Below, in pieces: positions 11,445-23,689 of a stretch of DNA of 64,000 nt; the stretch's first letter is position 1; every line of letters begins with the position of its first letter. Location: contig NC_044981.1 in assembly GCF_008728515.1 (NCBI RefSeq), forward strand, positions 115,724,385 to 115,788,384, written 5' to 3'. A program made the position numbers and the translations under genes. The stretch is from Papio anubis (taxonomy: Eukaryota > Chordata > Mammalia > Primates > Cercopithecidae). The notes under the pieces were generated by a model, which saw only the letters and a program-made list of their open reading frames with translations, had not been told where the DNA came from and did not search any database.

Positions 11445-14091
11445 AGTAGTCTTATTCTGAGAGTACCTGAAAATCTCCTGAGACCCATTATCAATCTCAA
11501 GACTGCAAAAAATCAAAGTCCTGTATTCATTCATGAAAATCAGTCATCAAATACTGTTTTATAAGAAGTAATCATTTAATTTGATCAAGCTTCAAGAGTT
11601 CTCGGGGAGGAATCTTAGGCAGAATGTCACCATTGCATCTCTTCATCTGAAGAAAAAGATTGATTTAAGAATATAGTACAGACACTACAGCTGCCATAAA
11701 ATGGAGTAGTCCAAATTTGCCAGGTTTCTTTCTACCTTCAGTGGTAGGAAGCAGTCCATTTAGTTAACTTTCTTATAGAGCCTTGTCTCCAAATATGCCA
11801 CAACTACCTGTATCTAGATTGAACTTAGCTTTGGTAAAAGAAAAAAGACCTAATTCCGATGTGCTTGTTCTTCTACTCAATCTAATCACAAAACAGCTGG
11901 GACTCAACGTTGAAATATAGTAGTTTAAAACTTCCATTGACTTAGAGAGAATGTTGGTCCACATAGTTTATAGAAATAATAATGATAAAAATCCCCCCCC
12001 CCAAAATTAAAGCCAACCTGGATTATTTCAAAGTTTATTCCTTTCCTGTTTCACTGCGCCCCAACTCCAAAGCAGTGATAAGAATTTGAGATAATCTGAG
12101 GTCTTAACTTATGCCTGACTTGTTCATCACATAATAAATTTTAGGTATTAAATATATTGCTATTGTTTTGGGGGCATTATCAGTTTTTACCCTTTCTAAA
12201 TAGTCACAGATGCTTATGGATGTGGATACCATGTGACGAGTTCATCTCATTTCTCATAGTTTCAAGGAAGACTGGATTTAATCTTCTCCAGGGACATACC
12301 CAGAGAAATTCCTATAACCTCAGTGACTAACCTGATTTCTCCTGAAAATAAAATCCCTGATGATACGAAAAGCTCCCTCATTATTGATCTCTCATAAAAG
12401 CTCCAGTTGCATCCACCCCACCCCCACTGTACTTCTGATGAAGTGGTTGAGATGGTGCAATAAAGATCAAAGGCATTAGGCCACATTTCTAAGAGAGCCA
12501 TTTGTTTTTGGCACTTTGTAGGATTTGCTTGTTTTTACTTACTGGAAATTTTATATCACTAAATTTATGTGGTCATGTTATTTTTAAGAACATATATATA
12601 TAAAGAATTACATAACTTTTAAAATATACTTCTGCTTTTGTACCACCTAAAATCATCTTTCATAATGGAAAATAGACCTAGAAAGTGTCAGTTCAGCCAT
12701 GTCCTCAGTGCATTGATCTCCTTTACAGGTTAGCTGTGGATTATCAGGTTAGTTCAGTGAACTGATTTCCTTTGTAGGTTAGTGCTGCTAGGGCTGTATC
12801 TCAAACATTAATGTCTTAGCTGTAAAGTGAGGATGATTAAATTCTAAAGTCATATCCATCGATATGGTCAGATTAAATTCTAAAGTCATATCTATCAATA
12901 AAATCTTCAGGTTTCTGTATAGTTCAGTCTTGACTCAACACAAAGTTCAGCAGGCCTGGTAGGCACTTGCACCTGTCTGAATACCATCACATGCCTTCTC
13001 TTTAGCCTTCCCTTTTCTAGACTGGATGTCCCAGTTCATACTTCCGTTTGTGTCTTTCATGTACAATAATGCAGCATTTCCAGTGACACATTTCTGGCTG
13101 TGCTTCAAAGGGAAGGTGATGCTGGAACTGGCAGCATGACCAGCACTGTGTAAAAACCAGACAGACAGCAACACAGCATCCATGAATAGATGGCAGAGTT
13201 AGCAAGAAAAAATAGCTTGGAGGATGGAAAAACCCCAAAGGTGTGAAACCTCTGGCTTTTTTCCGTTTTATTTAGCTTTGCTTATTATTATTTTTCTTTT
13301 CTTTCCTACCCTTTTGCCTTTATGATCCAAGATGTAGTAGGAATCTTTAGTAGTGATGGATCATAATTTTTGAGTCCATAAGCAGACATTATCTCATTTA
13401 ATAAAAAATTGGAAAGGTGGACCTTAGCCATTTAGAACAACTTCTTATTAGCAAATCAAAACTCTCAGCAAGAGTCTTAGAGCAGGGCCTATAAAATGAG
13501 AAGGGCCATGTATGAGAGAGTTAGCTCAGACCTCGAGTCAACCTCATCTCCACTTCTGACTTAGGCCAGGCTACAGGTAAGCCAGATAAACAGGAACATC
13601 TAGTTCCTGTTTTATATCATAAACTACTTGGATAGGAAGTTGTCTTGTTAGAACATGCCCCATGTTTCCATCATCCTGTCTTAATATTGATTACACTCAA
13701 CAAAAAAGACTGTAACACTCACAAGTTTTCAGCATAATAGAGAAAATGGGGTGTCACCATGGTAATGAATCTGATGCATAGCTGGCCAAGTGTTAACACT
13801 GCCTGGGGGGATGTATTTTCCTATGGACTAGGCATATTGCATTATTTTCCCTATTTCTAATCAAGGGGATGCCTGTGATCATTAGATCTAAGTAGATAAA
13901 CATATTGTCCTCAGACACAGGGTTTCATGTCCTTCCTGGACTCATTTCTGCCCTTGTGTAAATTCATACACAATGGTCTCCTTGGTTACTGCAACTTGCT
14001 GTATGTAAGGTTTTTCAGTGACTGCAAATCATTGGGATTTTTCAACATTTAGGTAATTACAGATTCTTCTGTAAAGGGGATGTGTTCACTG
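11445..14091. other. No recognised transposon; single-copy DNA
   Basis: No family was identified. It contains a C run at 11994-12002 and a 36-bp-period direct duplication at 12836-12900. Minus-strand frames of 63-79 codons between 11773 and 13238 have no recognisable domain. Confidence 0.45.
12836..12900. repeat. Two-copy direct duplication, period 36 bp
   Basis: The 29-base unit starting attaaattctaaagtcatat occurs at 12836-12864 and again at 12872-12900 with two differences. It is a small local tandem duplication. Confidence 0.85.
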
Positions 14092-14722
14092 TATTTTTTT
14101 TTGTATTCAACTTTAAGATGTACATGTGTATTTTATTACATGCATAGATTTTATAGTGGTTAAGTCAGAGTATGTAGGGTATCCATCACCTGAGTAAAAC
14201 ACATTGTACCCATTAACAACTTATCCTCATCCTCCTGCCAACCCCTTACCCTTCTGAGTCTCCAATGTCTATCATTCCACTCTCTACATCCATGTGAACA
14301 AATTTTTTACCTCCTATTTATGAGTGAGAACATGCAATGTTTGTCTTGCTGTTCCTGGCTTGTTTCATTTAAGATAATGACCTCCAGTTCCATCCATGTT
14401 GCTGCAAATGACATGATTTCATTCAGTTATGGCTGAATGCTATTCCATTGTGTATATATACCGCATTCTGTTTATCTATTCATCCACTGATGAACACTTA
14501 GGTTGATTCTGTATCTTTGCTATTGTGAATAGCGCTGCAATACACATGCAATTGCAGGTGTCTTTTTGATATATTGATTTCTTTTCCTTTGGTTAGATAC
14601 CCAGTAGTGGAATTGCTAGATCAAATGGTAGTTCTATTTTTAGTTATTTGAGAAATCTCCATACCTTTTTCCATAGAGGCTGTACTAATTTACATTATCA
14701 CCAATGGTATAAAAGAGTTCAG
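14092..14722 (-). mobile_element. L1 3' end (L1PB/L1MA-like), antisense, 5' truncated
   Basis: It begins after a T run (14092-14101, the complement of the poly-A tail). It then follows the antisense 3' UTR ('catcacctgagtaaaacac', 'cattccactctctac') and the antisense ORF2 end ('tgagtgagaacatgcaatg', 'tggctgaatgctattccatt', 'gatacccagtagtggaattg'). It stops near 14722, so it is 5' truncated in the usual way. Confidence 0.9.
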
Positions 14723-14862
14723 AAGTATTTTCTTTAAATCCTGGCCATCTAGCTACTGTGTAGGCCTAATTGATGTTTTCTCTTGATCCAAAATATATCC
14801 ATCTTTATATTACTTTGCTATTAAGTTAAAAAGGAGGAATATAATCTCACACTTGTTTCTGG
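14723..14862. other. Short unassigned gap
   Basis: About 140 bases between the L1 and an L2 remnant, with nothing recognised. Confidence 0.4.
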
Positions 14863-15010
14863 ATAATTTATTCATTCATTTTTTAACAAGGAATGCATAT
14901 TTTGTAAAAATCTCTTCTATAATCCAGGTACTGTTCTATGCATTGGGGATGCAGTGGTGAGCAGAAATAACCATTCCTTACTTGTGAGGCTTAACATTTT
15001 AGTTAGGGAC
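14863..15010 (-). mobile_element. L2 3' end, antisense
   Basis: The phrases 'ttattcattcattttttaac', 'ccaggtactgttctatgcat' and 'tggggatgcagtggtgagca' are in the order of the antisense L2 tail. Confidence 0.75.
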
Positions 15011-17279
15011 TCATGCTATGAACTTACTGTTCTGAATATTGCAGTTATGTTAGTCTTCAGTGATTTGTAAACACAAGAATCTGTGAGAATATTAATGGAC
15101 ACTGATTATTCAGAAAATAATTGGTTGTCATGCCGAATGCCATTATTTATAATAAACTCCTAGTGTATGTGTGCATGTATCTGAGCATGTTTAAAAAGAA
15201 CTGAACTGTGTGGCATGTGTTGTCAAGTACATTCACAGGAGTATGAATTTAGGTGAGGATGTTTTACTGTTCTTAATTGCTAATGAATTCACCTCAGAAG
15301 TACAAATGATGCAGTGCATATGTTTATATATATGAGAACCATTAAGAGTTACATGAGTAACTTAATTAGTTGAGAAAAACAGTGGCTTGTAAATAATGAG
15401 TAAAGTGAAAATTAGCCAGCAAGGGTGCTAAAATAGAAATTTTGTCTAAACATGTTTAGCTTCAACTTCATTGTAAGAAACTAAGAAATCAGTTTGCACA
15501 GTTTTCCTTCATAACTTCATTGCAATAACGATTGGTCACGTGTGTCTTTTGCCATTCCAAGGGGAAGTCATTTTGCAGATGATAAAGTTATATTTAGACC
15601 TATGTAAATTTCTTCAAATTATAGAGAAAAGGAAATTACTACCAGTCCAATTTAAAAAAAAATGCCTTGACTGTTTTTATTTCTTGGGGAATGTTAAGTG
15701 GACTGTGAAACTGTAAATATCCACTGGCTGAACTTGGTAATTTAGCAAAACCGCCCATATAGATTTGTGTTAAAAACACCTTTCTTAAACTAAAAAACTG
15801 ACTGGAATCACATTTATTCATGAATGTTATCACTAACCACTAATTCCTGCATTAGCTTGTCTTGTGTGCAGTGTGAAAAGTACAACCTTAAAGGAAAAAA
15901 GGAAATTTCTGGCTCTTATATGCATATGAGGCAGTTGTTTAAAGGAGAAACATGTAAGCATCAGTGAGTTTTTTAAAATAAAATGGTCAAGTTTGAGAAT
16001 GTTTTCTTATGTCTCAATTGAAGATATAAAGCCTGCTTTGAATAAGCAGAGGCAAGGTCATGCAATCCTATGGGCTATAACCATTTAAATGTGGACTAGA
16101 ATAGAATATTTGTCTGAAATGAGTTATATAACAGAATATGTGATTGAAATTTCGATCCTTCTAAAATCTGTGCTTTTGGAGAAAGGTGATTGTCAGAGTG
16201 AGTGCAGTAACTCTCTACCTGTGATTCTAAGTTTCAAGGCAAATAGGTTGAGAAGATTCAGTGATATTACAGGAGAAAGATCTGGTAGCTGTGATAATTA
16301 TCCTGGCTGTGCCTTTTGAAGATGAGGACAGGAATGGCAGCAGCCATCAAATGAAAGGCTGGCAAAATTAAAATTGATGACCACGTTACACTGAAGCTCA
16401 TACATTATATTCAGTAAAAGGAACCATGCCATACAAATAAGAAAGCCACAATTTCTGCTCATTCCTAATTATATCTCTTTTTTCCATCTGTTTCAATTCC
16501 AGCACCTTAACTCATTCTAGTAGAGAAAGAAATAAATTTCTTTAGGATTTAGGAGACAATTTTAGTGCTTTTTAATGTAAAAAATGTAATATAAATATGA
16601 AATAAATTCTACCATTTTTGTCTGAAGGGTCACAAGGCCACTGGAAATATAAGAGGTTGTGAAGGTTAGTGCTATATACAGAGAAAATATGGTTCTTTAT
16701 CCAAGATATTGATGTGAGATTTCAGACTTTGATATGCCAAACACTGTCTCTAGGCACTGATAGGTCTGGAACCCATAAGAAAGTAACCCTTTACTCAAGG
16801 TTGGAAACACGAAGTCAAATGGTTTCCCCTCAGGAAGGAACCGCATTTTTTTCCAAGTCCAAAGCAATAAATAGATGGATAGACAAGATGCTTTCAAGTT
16901 GTAATCACCAGGACTACACAGTGGAGAGTACTTACTGGGGAAGTGAGGGCCACTTTAGTTTGAGGTCAATAAAAAGTAAGTCTGTGATGAACTAGTAGTA
17001 GGGAAAATGAGAAACTCAATACATTGTCATTGGTTGATGCTGTAACAGAATGTTTTGCTCCAGAGACCTGCCTGTGGAAGATCATGGTGTTGTGTATGCT
17101 GTTTACTATGATTTTCTACAGGACAGGTGCTCTGCTCTTAACCTCCATTCAACAAACATTAACTCCACAAACATACACACTTATTTTATACATTTTGATG
17201 ATGGTTTTCTATTTCTATTCCTCATTTCTCTTTTCCTTCTGGGATTTTTAAACTATCAAACCTGGCCTCTTTAGCTTCC
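15011..17279. other. No recognised feature
   Basis: A stretch of about 2.3 kb without a repeat I can name. Open frames at 16089-16319 (76 codons) and 16669-16995 (108 codons) have no recognisable domain or coding-like context. Confidence 0.45.
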
Positions 17280-17640
17280 CTTTCCAATGAAGCCTATATT
17301 AGTTGTATGTATTACTGCAGAATAACCTCATGGTTTTTGCTTAGAATACTTCTTGCAACCTCATATGTCAAGACTTCCCTGACTGGTTCAGTTAAGACAT
17401 GGCCACCTTACCTTTAGACTGCCATAACTCTTTGCCAACTCCTCTGTTATGGCACTTAACACAATTGGTTGAAATTCTCTGTTTACATTCTTGTTTCTCT
17501 AACTAGACTATAAACTCTTTGAGAGTAGGGATCTTCTCACCAATGCCTGGTTCAGTGGTATGTAGTGCTTTCTAAATAAATATTAACTATATACTGGCTA
17601 AACTTTTAATATTCACTGAATAAAATAATGAATGAATGTA
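17280..17640 (+). mobile_element. L2 3' end
   Basis: The text 'ttaacacaattggttgaaat', 'aactagactataaactcttt', 'gagagtagggatcttctcac', 'caatgcctggttcagtggta' and 'ctaaataaatatta' follows the sense L2 3' end in order. The part upstream of 17400 is less certain. Confidence 0.75.
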
Positions 17641-17894
17641 AGAAAGGGTTGATTGTATGACAGCACTAGGCCTATGCTGATTAACCTAATTAGCTGAACT
17701 CTCTTAGAGCTAGGATATTCATAAGGAATTGATAGCACATTTTTCAAGCATGTAATCTGCTTAGAAAAGCTGAGGAATAAAAGCAACAAATCAATACTTG
17801 AGAAGAGTCCGAAGGCTAATATTTTCTGATGCTTAAATGCATAAAAACCTATCAGAAGAAAAATTAGAAAATTACAGAATGGAAGTGACCTTAG
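17641..17894. other. Unassigned flank of the L1 insertion
   Basis: No repeat was identified. A 125-codon minus-strand frame (17613-17990) spans this gap and the L1 edge. It has no recognisable domain and is treated as chance. Confidence 0.4.
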
Positions 17895-19302
17895 AAAACA
17901 TTTAGCACCCCCAATGCAATCCGTCCCCCCTCCTCCCCATGATAGGCCCCGGTGTATGATGTTCCCCTTCCAGAGTCCAAGTGATCTCATTGTTCAGTTC
18001 CCATATAGTGGGGAACATGCAGTGTTGGTTTCTGTTCTTGTAGTTGCTGAAGCAGTAGTTTCAGCTTAAATCCATGTCTACAAAGGACACAGCTCATCCT
18101 TTTATGGCTGCACTTAATTCCATGTGGTGTATATGTGCCACCTTTTCTTAATCAGTCTGTCCACTTTGATGGACATTTGGGTTGATTCCAAGTCTTTACT
18201 GTGAATAGTGCCACAATAAACATGCAGTGTCAAATTATTACTGTCTTTGAAACAGCATGATTTAAAATCATGCACAGTGTCCCAGTAATAAGTGTATTTA
18301 GTTGTATTCTCAGTTTGATGCTGGGAATCTTTGTTTTCCGCAATGGTTGAACTAGTTTACAATCCACCAACAGTGTAAAGTGTTCCTATTTCTCCATATC
18401 CTCTCCAGCACCTGTTGTTTCCTGACTTTTAGTTGCCATTCTAACTGGTGTGGCAGATGGGTATCTCCTTGTGGTTTTGATTTGCATTTCTCTGATGGCC
18501 AGTGATGATGAGCATTTTTCATGTGTCTATTTGGCTGTATGAATGTCTTCTTTTGAAATGTCTGTTCTACCTTACACTTTTTGATGGGGTTGTTTTGTTT
18601 TCTTGTAAATTTGTTTGAGTTCTTTTACCTTGGGTTCTGGATATTAGCCCCTTGTCAGATGAGTAGATTGCAAAAATTTTCTCCCATTCTGTAGGTTGCC
18701 TGTTCACTCTGATGGTAGTTTCTTTTGCTGTGCAGAGCTCTTTAGTTTAATTCTCCCATTTGTCAATTGTAGGCTTTTGTTGCTGTTGCTTTTTGGTGTT
18801 TTTAGACACTTAAGTCCTTGCCCATGCCTATGTCCTGAATGGGTATTACCTAGGTTTTCTTCTAGGGTTTTTATGGTATTAGGTCCTAATGTTTAAGTCT
18901 CTAATCCATCTTGAATTAATTTTCATATAAGGAGTAAGGAAAGGATCCAGTTTCAGCTTTCTACTTATGGCTAGCCAATTTTCCCAGCACCCTTTATTAA
19001 ATAGGGAATCCTTTCCCCATTTCTTGTTTTTCTCAGGTTTGTCAAACATCAGATGGCTGTAGATGTGTGGTATTATTTCTGAGGGCTCTGTTCTGTTCCA
19101 TTGGTCTATATCTCTGTTTTGGTACCAGTACCATGCTGGGTGCTGACGAGTTGATGGGTGCAGCATGCCAACATGGCACAAGTATACATATGTAACAAAC
19201 CTGCACATTATGTACATGTACCCTAGAACTTAAAGTATAATAATAATAAAAATTAAAAACAAAAACAAAAACAGAAAACAAATTAAAAAAAAAAACATTT
19301 AG
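17895..19302 (+). mobile_element. L1PA-type L1 with 5' inversion (twin priming)
   Basis: Two L1 pieces in opposite orientation lie between copies of aaaacatttag (17895-17905 and 19292-19302). From 17906 to 19136 the plus strand is antisense L1, running from the 3' UTR (ggccccggtgtatgatgttc) back into ORF2. From 19137 the strand switches to the sense 3' UTR (gatgggtgcagcatgcca) and ends with an A-rich tail. The L1 break points of the two pieces nearly coincide, so little sequence was lost. This is the standard signature of twin priming during target-primed reverse transcription. The element is about 1.4 kb long. Confidence 0.93.
18879..19136 (-). pseudogene. L1 ORF2 C-terminal fragment in the inverted L1 piece
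   Basis: On the minus strand, one open frame of 112 codons (19217 down to 18879) reads through the inversion junction. Its first 27 codons are antisense 3' UTR. The rest is L1 ORF2p sequence containing WYWYQNRDIDQWNR and LFNKGCWENWLA. This region lies after the reverse transcriptase domain. It is a fragment without start, endonuclease or RT motifs and cannot work. Confidence 0.85.
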
Positions 19303-19639
19303 ACAAACTTCCAGAAAGAATATAAATTAATGATCCCACAGCCTCACGTGTGGTTATTGGCAGAGGACCAAAATTCAAGTCTCTATACTCCCAATCCTGG
19401 CCAGTTTTCTTTATTCTTACTGCTGTGACAACTCCATTTCAAATGCTTACACATCCAGCATGAAATGCAGATAATGTGTTTCTCTTGTTTTTTGCTCTCA
19501 CTGAGTAATTTTCAGCAGCTCCTCCGATTGCTTTTTTTTTTTGCCCTGCTGTGCCCTGCTGTGTTCACCCTTACAGAGGACATCTGGTCATGTAGCAAAG
19601 AGAGTTATTCAGTACTTTTTTTCCAGTATCCCCTCAGTC
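19303..19639. other. No recognised feature
   Basis: About 340 bases of unassigned DNA between the L1 and an L2 tail fragment. Confidence 0.4.
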
Positions 19640-19710
19640 AATCAGTCAACAAGTTATTTATTGAGCACTTGCTGATGTGAGCAACACAGGGCTAATATGA
19701 TAGAGTTGGC
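19640..19710 (-). mobile_element. L2 tail fragment, antisense
   Basis: 'caacaagttatttattgagc' followed by 'acttgctgatgtgagcaaca' resembles the antisense terminus of L2. It is very short. Confidence 0.5.
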
Positions 19711-20441
19711 TGCTTTTAAACTCAATGCATCAATTAAATAGCACTTTGCATGATTTTGACTTGGCATACCTCAAAGGACAATATTTTTCAAGGCCACTGT
19801 GATCTCTGTAATGAGAAGCTCACCCAGTAATTTCACATGGAATTATGCATTTTGGCTTCATCCCCAGTGTAAGCTTAAAGGCTGTCAGACACAAAGCATC
19901 CAAGACCAAATTCTGTCCTCAGATGTTCAAGGACCGTGTTCATCTGGTCTTTACATATTATGACTGAGACTGAACACCCAGAAAGCAGTAGAATGAGAAG
20001 GACATTTCTTTTTTCAACATGAAGTTTTGAATGTTTTCGTAAATTTTGGATTGGGGACCAGGATACAGTGTGAGTAAGAATGACCACTGGGAGTTTGTGA
20101 CAATGTTTGCTGATACTTTGTCATCCAAATACTGTACTCTCTGCGACTCATGCTTCAATGGACATAGAAAGAGATTAATTAAACCTTTTGGCAAGAGGGA
20201 TTTCTGGTAACTCAACTCATTAAGTCACACTGCTCAGTGCACTGGGCCTGAGTAGGTGGTTGGCTTGGGGAGGACTGGGGATGTAGGTCCGTGACCACAT
20301 CACAAGCCGCAGGTGACTTTGGAATCTGAATAATTCTTGGGGTCACCCTGGTGTTTGGCTCAAGATGGGAAAGCCAAATTTTCACATAGGTGTTCTCTTC
20401 CAGTTCAGTGAACAACATTTGAGAATGAACTCGACCCAGGA
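19711..20441. other. No recognised feature
   Basis: Unassigned. Three overlapping minus-strand frames of 70-85 codons (19875-20469) show no domain. Confidence 0.45.
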
Positions 20442-20640
20442 TAGTGTTGCCAGATAAAATACAAGACACTCAGTGAAATCTGAATTTCAGGTAAACATCA
20501 AGTAATTTCTTAGTCTAAGTATGTCTAAAATATTGCATCAGACATATGTATGTTAAAAATTATGTTAAAATTTATGTTTACTTGTAATTCAGATTTACCT
20601 GGGTATCCTGCATTTTTTATTTGCTAAATCTGGCAACCTT
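20442..20640. mobile_element. Palindromic DNA-transposon MITE (MER53-like)
   Basis: The left end tgttgccagataaaatac and the right end ttgctaaatctggcaacctt are inverted versions of each other. The interior also folds back: 'gaatttcaggtaaacatcaa' near the left answers 'gtttacttgtaattcagatt' near the right. The length of about 200 bp and the terminal sequence match the non-autonomous palindrome I remember as MER53. The family name is from memory. Confidence 0.7.
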
Positions 20641-20835
20641 AAATCAGAACTTTCTGTCTATCAATTACATTATAAGCAAGAAGCAGCTTAAGGTGTTACT
20701 GTGAGACTTTCTGTAGATTCCATCTTGCAAAACTCTGTAAATTGGTCATAACTCATCTGGCAGTACAAGTTTAACAAGGGCAGCTCTTGGTTAACACTTG
20801 GATGGGACACTGCCTGGAAAAAGCTTCAAGGGCGC

Positions 20836-21066
20836 TACTGCACACTGGTTAAGAATGTGAGTTTGGAGTCAAGTGACATGAGTTTGAAACCTGACTTTGC
20901 ACTGCTCGTTATGTAACTTAGGACCAATTACTTAACCTTCCTGTACCTCAGCTGCTTCATCTGTGAAATGGCATAATGGTATCTAACCTAAAGTTGTAAG
21001 GATTAATGGACAAGTACACATAAAGTGCTTGGCAATATCACAAAAACTATGCAAATATTAATTATT
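20836..21066 (+). mobile_element. MIR SINE, nearly full length
   Basis: The MIR blocks appear in order: 'cacactggttaagaatgtga', 'ggagtcaagtgacatgagtt', 'ttaggaccaattacttaacc', 'tgtacctcagctgcttcatc', 'tgtgaaatgg', 'aaggattaatgg' and 'aaagtgcttggcaatatc'. This is the best preserved MIR in the window. Confidence 0.9.
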
Positions 21067-23650
21067 TTTTGCTTATGAGATCCAGATAAACTTCTGGATA
21101 TATTTTTACTTATTGTAAAAGTTAAATTTAGACTGCTTATTTGTAACATTAAACTCAAGTCACCAATTTCAAATTAATTCATTGCATAAAAGGGATTAAC
21201 TTAATCATATGTTCCCGAGTATCTGCTTAATCAAACCATGCTATACCTATTTTAATTGCATGACTCTGTGCACAGAACCACTGGAGTCTCCATGTTATTC
21301 GGGTTTGTCAATTTCTCTATAATATCACACCAGGGGAATGAGAATGTTCCATGAAAAAGATCCAGGGAAAATTAAAAACTTTAAAAATTATTTTTAACAT
21401 AAATAAAGCAATGTTAAAGTAAATGTCTCCATGAAGTCCAGGTACAGTTTACATTCAATAAGTCTGTTCTGAAAAGAGCAATCTCTTGAATTCACGAAAA
21501 AAAGATGTGATGACTCTATCAATATGAGATGAGAAAGTAGAAAATATGAGATAATGAGCTCAAGAGCTTTTAATGAGGAAAATAGACTAAAAATTTGCTG
21601 AGCAAGAAAACTCTAGAGATTTTAGATAATGTCTCAATATAATCATGCCATTAAATGGTGAAGTATAAACATAATTTAGAATTCCATCTTTGGAATATGA
21701 AAGAAGACTCATTCTACCCTATCTTTTAGTTTTTAATCAGCCAGATATAGTAAATTTTCTCAACTTCAATTGGAACATAAATGAAGATATAATACCATTT
21801 ACATATAAATGAAATTATATCCAGTTATAGAGTAATTGCTACTTGAAATTGGAGAAAACAATAACATACTTCAAAAGGTCTGGAAAAGAGAATTTTGAAG
21901 AAGACCTACCCAGAATTGAAAACCTATTGACCAATGCCAACTGCGTCTATGGGCCTGATGTCCAGTGCCTACAGGGTTCATGCTGCTTTTCCGGACTTGG
22001 CCCCTTACGAGTCTGTGGGTGCCCTATTCCCAGGGAAACTTCAGTTCTTACGCACATCTTTTCAGCAATGGCATTTGCAGAGGGCCTCTCAGAGCCATGA
22101 GAGGGGCATATTCAAGCCCTAACACCCAGGGGAGAATCCCTAGTGATGATTCTTCTGAGATGGGGCTAGGTTTCCTGGTGCTACTGTAAGAGGTTCCAGG
22201 GAAATATACAGAGAACCTCGGGTAGTCCTTCAACTCTTACAGAGTAGCCTTCAAATGCTAGCCTCATTGTTGATAAGCAAAGAGGCAGAGTTGCTAGGAT
22301 TGAGAAACTAACCATTCTAAAGGGGATACAATTGAGATCAATACATATAATGTACGTAGCATCACACAGAAGGACTCACTGAGATTGCCTGTTCACATGG
22401 CCAAGCAAAATTCTTGCCTCTCACTCAGGTCTCAGGGCCTTCGTCCTGTATACCACAGAGGGATTGTGCAGGCCTTTGTTTTCCATTGGAATGAATTTGA
22501 ATTCTTTACCTAAGTGGTACCTGATATGCTTCAACCCAGTTCTTGAAAACAAAACAAACAAAACAAACGTGTATGTAAAGTTTCTTTGGACCTTTGAGTA
22601 AGAAATTTGGCCGACTTTTACGTGCCAAGAGAGAAAACGATGAACACTTAATGAATTCCATGACGTTTTGTGAGTTGTGTTATTTGGAATAAATTGAAAA
22701 AAGTTTTAAGTAAGCTGTTATGACTTATAACTGGATAAATGTAGCAATCTAATATTCTGTTATATCAAGGTTCATAGAAAGTGAAGATGGTTCCCTATCT
22801 GCTGATACTCTCTGGAAAACTCAAACTACGTTATTATTAATTTTTCCAAGGCAACTAAACATATACTTGCTCGTGATCCTGTACTTAAGCCTAGTCTTTG
22901 GTAAGCAGGTATACGAAGATGACTAAAGTAAGTGGCAAATATGGCAGGCGAGAAAGCTAGAACAAGAGCAGTGTGAACTAGCAGAGAATCCAGGAAGAAT
23001 TAACTCTTACATGGATGTCTATAGTGAAAAACCATAGGAGATGGCCACCTGAACCCAATGCATCTCTTATAATTAATTTCAAATAAGAATGTTAGAAAAC
23101 TTATTTTTTCTGTTCTCTGGAACAATGCTATATTGAACAAAGTGAGCCAACAAATCTGTTAATAATTATAAAATATCTGAAACACTTTGTATTTGCAATA
23201 AAACATATAAAAATGCTTTGTATTATTTTAACCAGTAAGAAGGAAAGAATTTAAGTAGATTTTTATTTACCCTGATATTTAAACCTACTCACACAGCTAA
23301 TTTAGACTTCGAATTTTGACTTGAAACTCAGTCTTCATTTATTCTTTTTTGACCTCTATGTAAATTCCTCTTTGGCCCACATTGCTCGTGGTTTATGAGA
23401 CAGAGTTTCAGACAGATGACCGGAGTTGGCAGATCTGCTTAATGTGGTCCTGTAAGGTGGGGACTTGGGGTCAGGTATGTTAAGGGACTGTGGAGTAAAA
23501 AGTAATTAGGAGGAATTGCTTAGCAACTGGGAATAGAGGTGACTGAAACCTCATCTGACAGATTTTAGAGGGAACTTACAGCAATTTCAGTCAAAATGCC
23601 AAACGGAAATTTTTGGTTTGTTTGGTCTTAAAGTGATCCTGGATCAAATT
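21067..23650. other. No recognised transposon; single-copy DNA
   Basis: The stretch 21930-22240 is somewhat richer in G and C than its surroundings and has overlapping open frames of 62-85 codons in three frames on the plus strand. None shows a domain. I find no splice-site pair or coding pattern that I could defend. Confidence 0.45.
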
Positions 23651-23668
23651 AAAAAAAAAAAAAAAAAA
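23651..23668. repeat. A18 homopolymer run
   Basis: A run of about 18 A is directly visible. It sits at the front of an old L1 remnant and may be a tail of another insertion that I cannot otherwise identify. Confidence 0.8.
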
Positions 23669-23689
23669 GATAGTGAAAACAGCCAATAT

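Noticed and set aside
17613..17990. 125-codon minus-strand open frame
   Set aside because: It spans unassigned DNA and the edge of the inverted L1. I recognise no family, and the composition is that of random AT-rich DNA.
21930..22240. Slightly GC-rich segment with open frames in three plus-strand frames
   Set aside because: Overlapping short frames without any domain or splice signals are what GC-richer non-coding DNA gives.
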